Assembly: GCA_947448675.1 (NCBI GenBank)
Contig: CANFOR010000132.1
Span: 1-7,805 of the forward strand
Direction of reading: 5' to 3'
Length of the DNA stretch: 7,805 bases
Source of the DNA: Betaproteobacteria bacterium
Lineage (GTDB): Bacteria > Pseudomonadota > Gammaproteobacteria > Burkholderiales > Burkholderiaceae_C
Each line of letters starts with the position of its first letter. The stretch's first letter is position 1. Below, in pieces: positions 1-6,190 of the stretch. Under the pieces are notes generated by a model. It was not told where the DNA came from and searched no databases. It saw only the letters and a list, made by a program, of their open reading frames with translations. A program made the position numbers and the translations under genes.

Positions 1-742
1 CCTGGCACCGCTGGACATTCAGTTCCAAGACACCTACTACGTGGTGGCCCACTTCCACTACGTGCTGGTGGCTGGTTCGCTCTACGCCATGTTCTCGGGC
101 TTTTACTACTGGTGCCCCAAGTGGACGGGCGTGATGTACAACGAAACGCGCGGCAAGATCCACTTCTGGTGGAGCCTGATCGCATTTAATGTGACCTTCT
201 TCCCCATGCACTTCCTGGGCCTGGCCGGTATGCCGCGCCGCTATGCCGACTACCCGATGCAGTTTGCCGACTTCAACGCCATTGCTTCGGTCGGTGCGTT
301 CTTCTTTGGTTTTGCCCAGGTTTACTTCATCTTCTGGATTGTCATTCCCGCCATGCGTGGCAAGGGCGAGAAGGCCGTACAAAGCCCTTGGGAAGGCGCA
401 GAAGGCCTGGAATGGGAAGTGCCCTCACCAGCGCCATTCCACACCTTTGAAACCCCGCCCAAGCTCAATGCTGCAGCAACCAAGATCATTGCCTCAGCCT
501 GCCAGATACAACGCCATGAACCAGCAAGAACACAAAGCACAACAGCGCAAGGCCAATGTCCGCACAGGGCTGATCTTGGCCTCGATTGCCATCGTGTTCT
601 TTGTCGGCTTTATGGCCAAAATGGTTTACCTGCAGCACTAAGCCATGCGCAAACTCTCCTCCAACACCTTGATGCTGCGCAAACTCCTGGTAGTGGTCTG
701 CGGCATGTTTGCCTTTGGCTACGCCCTGGTGCCGCTATATGA
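1..742 (+). CDS. ctaD: Cytochrome c oxidase subunit I (aa3 type), 3' part, apparently without its normal stop
   Basis: Catalytic heme-copper subunit of complex IV in the inner membrane. The 5' part lies outside the window; the frame is open from base 2. The helix X motif DTYYVVAHFHYVL is clear: by family alignment, His at 50-52 ligates heme a3 and His at 56-58 ligates heme a. The later GMPRRYADYP supplies arginines that in the family contact heme propionates. After the conserved C-terminal stretch EWEVPSPAPFHTFETPPK the family normally ends within about ten residues (from memory, near 'KxIG-stop'). Here the frame reads on with TCA at 494-496 and stops only at 740-742. That adds 82 residues which overlap the whole 41-aa gene at 516 and the first 98 bases of ctaG, in another frame. 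The tail looks like out-of-frame reading, not protein. A TGA-to-TCA change or a nearby frameshift is the likely cause, so the true end is probably near 496 or, after a frameshift, 519. Identity is certain; the end is not. Confidence 0.9.
   Translation, partial: LAPLDIQFQDTYYVVAHFHYVLVAGSLYAMFSGFYYWCPKWTGVMYNETRGKIHFWWSLIAFNVTFFPMHFLGLAGMPRRYADYPMQFADFNAIASVGAFFFGFAQVYFIFWIVIPAMRGKGEKAVQSPWEGAEGLEWEVPSPAPFHTFETPPKLNAAATKIIASACQIQRHEPARTQSTTAQGQCPHRADLGLDCHRVLCRLYGQNGLPAALSHAQTLLQHLDAAQTPGSGLRHVCLWLRPGAAI
494..496 (+). other. ctaD: Candidate lost stop codon of ctaD (TCA in place of TGA/TAA)
   Basis: This in-frame TCA codon sits where homologous subunit I proteins end, right after KLNAAATKIIA. 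It is one base away from TGA or TAA. The next in-frame stop is 82 codons further on. The alternative is a one-base indel just upstream, which would move the reading to the TGA at 517-519. That TGA overlaps the next gene's ATG in an ATGA junction, the same arrangement used at three other junctions in this cluster. Confidence 0.5.
516..641 (+). CDS. Cytochrome oxidase small assembly protein, 41 aa, single-pass membrane protein
   Basis: The product is 41 residues: a polar, basic N-terminus (MNQQEHKAQQRKANVR, residues 1-16), one hydrophobic helix at about 18-34 (GLILASIAIVFFVGFMA), then a short tail KMVYLQH. Small proteins of this pattern sit between ctaD and ctaG in many Burkholderiales and are annotated as cytochrome oxidase small assembly protein; the exact role is not established. 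The ATG at 516 is chosen because homologs begin with a similar short polar head. An upstream in-frame ATG at 243 lies inside ctaD and would add out-of-frame ctaD sequence. No clear ribosome binding site is seen, which suggests coupling to ctaD translation. The stop at 639-641 lies 3 bases before the ctaG start. Confidence 0.8.
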   Translation: MNQQEHKAQQRKANVRTGLILASIAIVFFVGFMAKMVYLQH

Positions 743-1268
743 AGCGATTTGTGAGGCCACGGGCATCAATATTTTGGCTTTGGGCGACAAAACTTTGCCC
801 GGTGCCGCGTCGCTTACACCAGCCAATTCGCAAGTAGATTTGTCGCGCAGCATCACCGTCGAGTTTGATGCCAACGCCCGTGGCGCATGGGACTTCAAAC
901 CTGCGGTGCGTTCCTTGCAAGTACACCCTGGCGAGTTGACCACGGTGATGTACGAGTTTCAAAACACCCAAAACCGCCGTATGGCTGCGCAAGCGATTCC
1001 CAGCTACGCACCCAAGCAGGCCATGGCGCATTTCAACAAGGTAGAGTGTTTTTGCTTCAACCAATACACGCTGGACGCAGGCGAGAAGAAGCAATGGCCC
1101 GTGGTGTTTGTGATCGACAACAAACTGCCCAAAGATGTGAACACCATCACTTTGTCGTACACGTTTTTTGAAGTGGGCAGCAAAACGCCGCCCGCGCCGC
1201 AGTCCACGGTTTTAGCGCCTTCGCCACCTGCCTTATCTGCTGCCAGCCTTGTGAAGGCTTCGGTATGA
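645..1268 (+). CDS. ctaG: Cytochrome c oxidase assembly protein CtaG (Cox11 family), CuB copper chaperone
   Basis: Membrane-anchored copper protein that delivers copper to the CuB site of subunit I, with its soluble domain in the periplasm. The protein is 207 aa. A short N-terminal tail is followed by one membrane helix at about residues 12-32, then LYEAICEATG with the conserved Cys36. The copper motif CFCF is at 135-138, inside the family stretch PSYAPKQAMAHFNKVECFCFNQ (starting at Pro119). The family C-terminal strand WPVVFVIDNKLP...SYTFFEV spans about 151-177. The final 30 residues are rich in Pro, Ala and Ser and look like a disordered extension beyond the usual Cox11 end. The start at 645 follows the small gene by 3 bases, and the end overlaps the next gene by 4 bases (ATGA), so translational coupling is likely. 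All expected copper cysteines are present. Confidence 0.95.
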   Translation: MRKLSSNTLMLRKLLVVVCGMFAFGYALVPLYEAICEATGINILALGDKTLPGAASLTPANSQVDLSRSITVEFDANARGAWDFKPAVRSLQVHPGELTTVMYEFQNTQNRRMAAQAIPSYAPKQAMAHFNKVECFCFNQYTLDAGEKKQWPVVFVIDNKLPKDVNTITLSYTFFEVGSKTPPAPQSTVLAPSPPALSAASLVKASV

Positions 1269-1477
1269 GCGCTCCTTTGCTGCCCGCTAAAAAAGTTTCT
1301 CTGCTGCGCACCGTGCAGGCGGTGCTCTGGTCATTTGTCGGCTTGCGCAAAGGCACTGAATACCAAGAAGATATTGCGCAGCTCAACCCGATTCACATCA
1401 TTGTGGTGGGTATAGCCGCTTGTTTTGTTTTTGTAGTCGGTTTAATGGTTTTTGTTCACCTGGTGGTGGGCAAGTAA
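1265..1477 (+). CDS. DUF2970 family small membrane protein, 70 aa
   Basis: The product has a 40-residue N-terminal part containing the basic, partly amphipathic segment LLRTVQAVLWSFVGLRKG (13-30). That is followed by NPIHIIVVG and one strongly hydrophobic helix at about 43-68. This fits DUF2970, a family of single-helix proteins often found between ctaG and coxC in betaproteobacteria. Its function is unknown; the position suggests a role in oxidase assembly or stability, which is inference. The ATG overlaps the ctaG stop in an ATGA, and the gene ends 27 bases before coxC. Confidence 0.85.
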   Translation: MSAPLLPAKKVSLLRTVQAVLWSFVGLRKGTEYQEDIAQLNPIHIIVVGIAACFVFVVGLMVFVHLVVGK

Positions 1478-1504
1478 GCGTATCGAGAAAGAGTCAGGAT
1501 CAAC

Positions 1505-2401
1505 ATGAGTTCAGTAGCACACAGCACCGCAGCGCCCAGCAGCGCGCCCTATTATTTTGTTCCCCAGCCCTCACGCCACCCGGCTATGGCGGCCTTTGGC
1601 CTGTTTTGGGTTATCTTGGGCGCAGGCCAATGGATCAATGGCGCCGACTGGGGCAAATGGTCTTTAACTTTTGGCCTACTCTGGCTGTTTGTAGTGCTGT
1701 TCCAGTGGTTCAGCCAGTCGATTGGTGAGAGCGAAGGCGGCCAATACGGGCGCAAGATCGACCTGTCTTTCCGCTGGAGCATGAGTTGGTTCATCTTCTC
1801 TGAAGTGATGTTCTTCGGTGCCTTCTTCTCTGCCCTGTGGTGGGCACGCTCGCACTCGGTGCCTATGCTGGGCAGCTTAGACAATGCCGTGCTCTGGCCC
1901 GACTTCAAAGCCGTCTGGCCCAGCGTGGCACCTGGCGTAACCGCTTCGCCAGCCGACATCATTGAGCCCTTCCAGACCATGACGCCGTTTTGGTTGCCCA
2001 CCATCAACACCGCACTCTTGCTCAGCTCGGGCGTCACGCTCACCATCGCCCACCACGCCCTGCTCGAAGACAAGCGCAAAAAGACCATTGGTTTTATGTG
2101 GCTCACCGTCGCCCTGGGCGTGACCTTCTTGTTTGTGCAAGGCTACGAGTACTTTCATGCGTACCACGAGCTCAACCTCAAGCTCACATCGGGCATGTAC
2201 GGTTCGACCTTTTTCATGCTGACGGGCTTCCACGGTTTTCACGTGTTTGTTGGCATGCTGATGCTGCTCTTCATCACATTGCGCCTGCAAAAAGGCCACT
2301 TCAGCTCCAGCAAGCACTTTGGTTTCGAAGGTGCCGCTTGGTACTGGCACTTCGTGGACGTGGTCTGGCTCGGTCTGTACATCTTGGTGTACTGGATGTG
2401 A
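1505..2401 (+). CDS. coxC: Cytochrome c oxidase subunit III
   Basis: Integral membrane subunit of the aa3 oxidase; it holds no redox metal but stabilises subunit I and its proton entry path. The protein is 298 aa with about seven predicted membrane helices. Diagnostic segments are SEVMFFGAFFSALWW, with the conserved membrane glutamate Glu100, then TGFHGFHV (240-247) and AAWYWHFVDVVWLGLY (277-292). A long loop of about 45 residues (116-160, around SLDNAVLWPDFKAVWPS) lies between helices and matches my memory of the Burkholderiales form. The start at 1505 is supported by AGGA at 1496-1499, five bases upstream, and by the 27-base gap after the DUF2970 gene. The rho-independent hairpin just downstream makes this the last gene of the first transcription block. 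Confidence 0.97.
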   Translation: MSSVAHSTAAPSSAPYYFVPQPSRHPAMAAFGLFWVILGAGQWINGADWGKWSLTFGLLWLFVVLFQWFSQSIGESEGGQYGRKIDLSFRWSMSWFIFSEVMFFGAFFSALWWARSHSVPMLGSLDNAVLWPDFKAVWPSVAPGVTASPADIIEPFQTMTPFWLPTINTALLLSSGVTLTIAHHALLEDKRKKTIGFMWLTVALGVTFLFVQGYEYFHAYHELNLKLTSGMYGSTFFMLTGFHGFHVFVGMLMLLFITLRLQKGHFSSSKHFGFEGAAWYWHFVDVVWLGLYILVYWM

Positions 2402-2415
2402 GCTAAGCCCCCTTT

Positions 2416-2440
2416 AAAAAGGCCGCATTGCGGCCTTTTT
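2416..2440. terminator. Bidirectional rho-independent terminator between coxC and the DUF2909 gene
   Basis: A perfect 11-base stem (AAAAAGGCCGC / GCGGCCTTTTT) closes a 3-base loop ATT. The GC core is six pairs and is flanked by A on one side and T on the other, so a U-tract follows the hairpin on either strand. It lies 15 bases after the coxC stop and 33 bases after the stop of the convergent DUF2909 gene, as expected for a shared terminator. Confidence 0.9.
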
Positions 2441-2454
2441 ACTTTGAGCGTCTT

Positions 2455-2478
2455 GCCTCTTACTTGAGCCTCTTACTT
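2455..2478. repeat. 11-base direct repeat with 13-base period at the DUF2909 stop codon
   Basis: GCCTCTTACTT occurs at 2455-2465 and again at 2468-2478, separated by GA. The second copy contains the TAA stop (2475-2473, minus strand) of the DUF2909 gene. The first copy carries a second TAA 13 bases further on, in another frame. It looks like a small slippage duplication. Confidence 0.7.
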
Positions 2479-2694
2479 TCCTAGCGGAATACCCGTGGGG
2501 TGAATGATGCCGAGCTTCCAGCCAATCAAAATGCACAGAAAGATCAAAATTGAAAAACCCACCCGCATGGCCAAGGCACGCGCCATGAAGTGCGTGCGCC
2601 GCTTGTCGGGCGAGCCCGGGCGCAGCATAAAGAACAGTGCCAGCGCCAAACAGGCGATGATGGCGACGAATGCGATGAAAACGATAGAACCCAT
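2473..2694 (-). CDS. Twin transmembrane protein, DUF2909 family, 73 aa
   Basis: The product begins MGSIVFIAFVAIIACLALAL and has two membrane helices, at about residues 3-23 and 45-64. They are joined by a basic loop, RPGSPDKRRTHFMARALAMR (25-44). The layout matches the DUF2909 'twin transmembrane' proteins found beside SURF1 in betaproteobacterial cox clusters; the function is unknown. The ATG at 2694 is preferred over upstream in-frame starts, because those would extend into SURF1 antisense and add a non-homologous head. The gene faces coxC tail to tail, with a shared terminator, and faces SURF1 head to head with only 15 bases between start codons. Its promoter must therefore lie inside the SURF1 coding region; I could not identify one. 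Confidence 0.85.
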   Translation of the reverse strand: MGSIVFIAFVAIIACLALALFFMLRPGSPDKRRTHFMARALAMRVGFSILIFLCILIGWKLGIIHPTGIPLGK

Positions 2695-2709
2695 GGCTTG
2701 GATTATCCC

Positions 2710-3462
2710 GTGAAGCTGCACAAAAGTTTTTGGCTCATTACGGTGGCTACGCTTTTGGCCGCCTCGCTCACTGCATCGATGGGTTTTTGGCAACTGCGCC
2801 GCGCTGCCCAAAAAGAGGCCATTGCAGCCGATATTTTGAAGCAAAATAGCCTGGAAAGGCTTGATAACATTGCGTTGTCAGCTAGCAAAAATATAGCATC
2901 TTTGGTGTACCGCCAAGCCCTGTTGCAAGGCGAATGGCTACCCCATGCCACGGTGTTTTTAGACAACCGGCAGATGGACGGCGTTCCCGGTTTTTTTGTA
3001 CTCACACCCCTCAAACTATTGCCACAAGGCACGGTGATCGTGGTGCAGCGCGGCTGGGTGCAGCGCGATTTTATGCAGCGCACCAAGCTGCCCACGATCG
3101 TTACGCCCACAGGCTTGGTGCGCATTGAAGGCCGTTTGTCGGCTGCGCCTTCTAAAATCTATGCGCCCGCAAGCCTGTCGGGCGCAGCGCCCGCGCCAGA
3201 GGGCGCAATCCGGCAAAATCTAGACTTGACGGATTTAGCGCGCAGCACTGGTTTGAGCGTACTCGACGCCAGCTTGCAGCAAACGGCTGGCGAAAACCTT
3301 GGCGCGCCAGACGGGCTGCAACGCCATTGGAGCGCGCCCAACCTGGGTGTTGAAAAACACTATGGCTACGCAGTGCAATGGTTTGCGCTCAGTGCCTTGC
3401 TGATTGGTTTGTATCTTTGGTTTCAGTGGATTGCCCCTTATGTCCGTACCCGTTCCACCTAG
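2710..3462 (+). CDS. SURF1 family cytochrome oxidase assembly protein
   Basis: Inner-membrane protein that assists heme a insertion into subunit I. From the GTG start the protein is 250 aa, the usual family size. It has an N-terminal membrane helix at about 7-25 running into the signature GFWQLRR (25-31). The periplasmic domain carries VFLDNRQMDGVPGFFVLTPL (82-101) and VVQRGW (111-116). The family C-terminal motif HYGYAVQWFAL (217-227) leads into the second helix, ending at about 240. The GTG at 2710 is chosen because the next ATG is inside the signature and would remove the first helix, while longer in-frame starts run antisense through the DUF2909 gene. A weak GGA at 2700-2702 precedes the start. 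The last 23 bases overlap the next gene. A copy of a small local repeat may lie in frame at about residues 58-63. Confidence 0.92.
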   Translation: MKLHKSFWLITVATLLAASLTASMGFWQLRRAAQKEAIAADILKQNSLERLDNIALSASKNIASLVYRQALLQGEWLPHATVFLDNRQMDGVPGFFVLTPLKLLPQGTVIVVQRGWVQRDFMQRTKLPTIVTPTGLVRIEGRLSAAPSKIYAPASLSGAAPAPEGAIRQNLDLTDLARSTGLSVLDASLQQTAGENLGAPDGLQRHWSAPNLGVEKHYGYAVQWFALSALLIGLYLWFQWIAPYVRTRST

Positions 3463-4159
3463 TCTGCCCGATGAGCCCTTGGGCCTGACCGTGCACTCCC
3501 TGCCCTCGGTGCAGGCGCTTGCGCCCGCCGCTGCGCGGCGCACTTGGCAGGGCCGCGTCAAGATGCTGGTGGTGATGCTCATTTGCGCCGCACCGGTCGT
3601 GGCTTCTTACTTCACCTACTATGTGGTGCGCCCCGAGGCGCGGCGCAATTTCGGTGAACTTATCAACCCGCAACGTCCTCTGCCCGCCTTGGCCGCGCAA
3701 GACCTGCAGGGCCAAACGCAGAACTTACAAAGCCTTAACGGCCAATGGTTGCTGCTCAGCGTGGCCCCTGCAGCCTGCGAGACGGCATGCCAAAACAACT
3801 TGTACTGGTCGCGCCAATTGCGCGAGTCCATGGGCAAAGAGATGGACCGTGTTGACCGGGTTTGGTTGGTCAGCGACGCGGAGCCCATCCAACCCAAGCT
3901 GCAAGCCGCCTTGCAAGGCGCTACGGTGCTGCGCGTTCCAGCTGCCGATCTGGCGGCCTGGCTCACGCCCGCAGCAGGGCGCACATTGGTCGAACACATT
4001 TTTGTGGTCGATCCACTGGGCAATTGGATGATGCGCTTCCCTGCGGGCATGGACTTGGCAGCCGCGGCCAAAGCCAAGCGTGACCTGGACCGCCTGCTGC
4101 GCGCCAGCGCCTCCTGGGACGAGCCCGGTCGCGCGGCCGCCAAGGCCCAGCAGCCATGA
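3440..4159 (+). CDS. Membrane-anchored SCO-like / thioredoxin-fold protein, probable oxidase assembly factor
   Basis: From the ATG at 3440 the product is 239 aa. There is a proline-rich cytoplasmic head (1-40), one membrane helix at about 41-62 and then a periplasmic domain. That domain reads like a diverged SCO/thioredoxin fold: LPALAAQDLQGQ..NLQSLNGQWLLLSVAP (81-110), then the pair Cys113-x3-Cys117 (CETAC) where SCO proteins have CPDVC. A late strand HIFVVDPLGNWMMRFP follows, with His186 close to where SCO proteins place the third copper ligand. The C-terminus is Ala/Lys-rich. Such proteins are usually annotated as hypothetical in this locus; the copper or thiol role is inference from the Cys pair and the neighbours. 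It overlaps SURF1 by 23 bases and ctaA by 4 (ATGA), so it is very probably co-translated with both. Confidence 0.8.
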   Translation: MSVPVPPSLPDEPLGLTVHSLPSVQALAPAAARRTWQGRVKMLVVMLICAAPVVASYFTYYVVRPEARRNFGELINPQRPLPALAAQDLQGQTQNLQSLNGQWLLLSVAPAACETACQNNLYWSRQLRESMGKEMDRVDRVWLVSDAEPIQPKLQAALQGATVLRVPAADLAAWLTPAAGRTLVEHIFVVDPLGNWMMRFPAGMDLAAAAKAKRDLDRLLRASASWDEPGRAAAKAQQP

Positions 4160-5316
4160 GCCCAGACGCCAGCCAGTCTTTGGTGAATTTATCTCCTGCG
4201 CTGCAGGTGATGTGCATGGGCTTGCTCTTGGCCATGGGCCCACTGGCCTGGGTTTGGCTGCGTGCGCGCAATGCGAATTTGGGCCAGCGCATCCAGTTGC
4301 TGACCCTGTTCACACTGTTTCTCACCTTCGACTTGGTGCTGTTTGGAGCCTACACCCGCTTGAGCGACTCCGGCCTGGGCTGCCCGGACTGGCCCGGCTG
4401 CTACGGGCAGGCCAGCCCAGTGGGTGCTGCGCTACACATCGCGCAAGCCCAAGCTGCAATGCCCAGCGGGCCGGTCACACACGGCAAAGCCTGGGTCGAG
4501 ATGCTGCACCGCTACCTGGCCACCGGCGTGGGCGTGTTGATCCTCACCCTGGCCATTGCCGCTTGGCGCGAGCGCAAACTACTGGGCATCTCGCCATGGT
4601 GGGCAACGTTCACATTGCTGTGGGTGTGCGTACAAGGGGCCTTTGGTGCACTCACCGTGACCTGGAAACTGTTCCCCGCCATCGTCACCTTGCATTTGCT
4701 GGGCGGGATGGCTTTGCTGGCCCTGCTCAAAACGCAAACCGAACGCTACCGTCTGCAAACACAGCCCAGCCAAGCGGTGCTCCTGGCCGAGCGCACGCAA
4801 ACCCTGCTCGGCCTGGGCTTTGCCCTCTTGTGCTGCCAAATTGCGCTGGGCGGCTGGGTGAGCACCAACTATGCAGTGCTGATTTGCAATGGTTTTCCCA
4901 GCTGCCAAGGCCAATGGTGGCCAGCGATGGACTTTGCGCACGGCTTTGAACTCTGGCGTGCCTTGGGCGTTTCGAACGACGGCAGCAGCATCACCGTGCA
5001 AGCCCTCACCGCCATCCATATCGTGCACCGGCTCATGGCCGTGCTGGTGCTGCTGGTTTTGTCGCGCTTGGCGTGGCAGCTCTACCGCGTGGCGGCCTTG
5101 CGCACACAAGCCCTCTATTTGGCGGGCCTGCTGCTGCTGCAACTGGCCACCGGTTTGTCCAACGTGGTTTTAGACTGGCCCCTGTTCGCAGCCCTGTTGC
5201 ACACTGGCGGTGCTGCGGCCATGGTGATCGTGCTCACCGGCTGCTGGGTGCGCACACGCAGCGCGGTGCATGCGTCGAACGACTCTCACTACCCTCTTTC
5301 TAGGCCCCTAGCATGA
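4156..5316 (+). CDS. ctaA: Heme A synthase (COX15/CtaA family)
   Basis: Inner-membrane monooxygenase that converts heme O to heme A for the oxidase. The protein is 386 aa with about eight predicted helices in two related halves. Visible family motifs are GAYTRLSDSGLGCPDWPGC (64-82, cysteines 76 and 82), EMLHRY with His118, and VTLHLLGG with His180. The second half has GGWVSTNYA followed by CNGFPSCQGQWWP (Cys244, Cys250), IHIVHRLMA (His288, His291) and LLHTGG with His349. The four paired histidine motifs are the expected heme ligands, so the enzyme looks intact. An N-terminal helix at about 15-36 precedes the first family motif, as in other betaproteobacteria as far as I recall. Both ends use ATGA overlaps, with the SCO-like gene upstream and ctaB downstream. 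Confidence 0.96.
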   Translation: MSPDASQSLVNLSPALQVMCMGLLLAMGPLAWVWLRARNANLGQRIQLLTLFTLFLTFDLVLFGAYTRLSDSGLGCPDWPGCYGQASPVGAALHIAQAQAAMPSGPVTHGKAWVEMLHRYLATGVGVLILTLAIAAWRERKLLGISPWWATFTLLWVCVQGAFGALTVTWKLFPAIVTLHLLGGMALLALLKTQTERYRLQTQPSQAVLLAERTQTLLGLGFALLCCQIALGGWVSTNYAVLICNGFPSCQGQWWPAMDFAHGFELWRALGVSNDGSSITVQALTAIHIVHRLMAVLVLLVLSRLAWQLYRVAALRTQALYLAGLLLLQLATGLSNVVLDWPLFAALLHTGGAAAMVIVLTGCWVRTRSAVHASNDSHYPLSRPLA

Positions 5317-6182
5317 ACATCGTGCGCCAGTTTTACGCGCTCACCAAACCCCGGGTAGTGCAGCTGATTGTGTTTTGCGCGCTGATCGGCATGGTGCTAG
5401 CCGTACCCGGCCTACCCTCTGGTCTGGAGCTGCGGGTTGGCTTGATCGCCTGCGCTGGCATTTGGTTGGTAGCGGGGGCGGCCGCGGCTTTCAATTGCAT
5501 TGTCGAGCAAGGTATCGACGCCAAAATGCGCCGCACCGCCTGGCGGCCCACCGCCAAAGGCGAGCTGAGCAATCCCCAAACCCTGCTCTTCTCGGCAGCG
5601 CTGTGTGGCATGGGCTCGTACCTGCTTTACGTGTATGTGAACCCGCTCACCATGTGGCTGACCTTTGCCACCTTTGTCGGTTATGCCGTTATCTACACCG
5701 TGATTTTGAAGCCGCTCACACCGCAAAACATCGTCATTGGCGGTGCCTCGGGCGCTATGCCACCCGTGCTGGGCTGGGCCGCGCTGCGCGGTGACGTTGG
5801 GCCCGAAGCCTTGATTTTGTTTCTCATCATATTTTTGTGGACACCGCCGCATTTTTGGGCTTTGGCGCTCTACCGCGTGGAAGACTATCGCAAGTCGGGC
5901 CTGCCCATGTTGCCCGTTACCCACGGCAACCACTTCACGCGGGTACAGGTTTTTTTGTACACCTGGGTGCTGTTTGCGGCCTGCATGCTGCCCTTCGCCT
6001 ATGGCATGAGTTCCTGGCTGTATTTGGCGGCGGCGGTGCTGCTGAGCATCGGTTTTTGCTGGTACGCATGGGCTTTGCTGAAAGAGTATTCTGATGCCTT
6101 GGCGCGCAAGACTTTTCGCTACTCGTTGATCCACCTCTCGCTGCTGTTTGCCGCCTTGCTGCTCGACCATTATTTGCTTTGA
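5313..6182 (+). CDS. ctaB: Heme O synthase (protoheme IX farnesyltransferase)
   Basis: Polytopic UbiA-type prenyltransferase that adds a farnesyl group to heme B, giving heme O, the substrate of CtaA. The protein is 289 aa, normal for the family. The start TKPRVVQL (11-18) is typical. The first active-site region is FNCIVEQGIDAKMRRTAWRP (60-79), with the conserved Asn61, Glu65, Asp69 and the MRRT..RP signature. The second conserved region is YTVILKPLTPQNIVIGG (128-144), followed by GAMPPVLGW (147-155). WTPPHFWALAL (176-186) and DYRKSGLPMLP (191-201) are also family hallmarks. Several helices follow to the C-terminus. It starts in an ATGA overlap with ctaA, and its stop is 8 bases before the sco ATG. 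Confidence 0.97.
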   Translation: MNIVRQFYALTKPRVVQLIVFCALIGMVLAVPGLPSGLELRVGLIACAGIWLVAGAAAAFNCIVEQGIDAKMRRTAWRPTAKGELSNPQTLLFSAALCGMGSYLLYVYVNPLTMWLTFATFVGYAVIYTVILKPLTPQNIVIGGASGAMPPVLGWAALRGDVGPEALILFLIIFLWTPPHFWALALYRVEDYRKSGLPMLPVTHGNHFTRVQVFLYTWVLFAACMLPFAYGMSSWLYLAAAVLLSIGFCWYAWALLKEYSDALARKTFRYSLIHLSLLFAALLLDHYLL

Positions 6183-6184
6183 GG
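6181..6184 (+). promoter_or_regulatory. Ribosome binding site of sco, decides the start
   Basis: GAGG overlaps the ctaB stop (TGA at 6180-6182) and lies six bases before the ATG at 6191. This spacing favours the ATG over the TTG at 6179. Confidence 0.6.
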
Positions 6185-6190
6185 CTATCT

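Noticed and set aside
243..641. A 132-aa reading of the small assembly protein from an upstream ATG
   Set aside because: The first 91 codons lie inside ctaD in another frame and look like out-of-frame sequence; the conserved part is only the last 41 residues.
2590..2709. N-terminal extension of SURF1 by 40 residues
   Set aside because: It would be read antisense through the DUF2909 gene, is highly charged, and would push the membrane helix away from the N-terminus, unlike the family.
2695..2730. GATAAT on the minus strand as a -10 box for the DUF2909 gene
   Set aside because: It is only about eight bases from the start codon and has no matching -35 at 16-18 bases; too little support.
5412..6170. 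Long open frame antisense to ctaB (252 codons), with similar ones at 1552-2106 and 4579-5142
   Set aside because: They mirror clear membrane-protein genes on the plus strand, are rich in Gln/His/Arg/Gly, show no recognisable motifs, and are expected by chance in GC-rich DNA.
6179..6190. TTG start for sco overlapping the ctaB stop
   Set aside because: The ATG at 6191 has a GAGG at proper spacing; the TTG adds four residues with no clear ribosome binding site.
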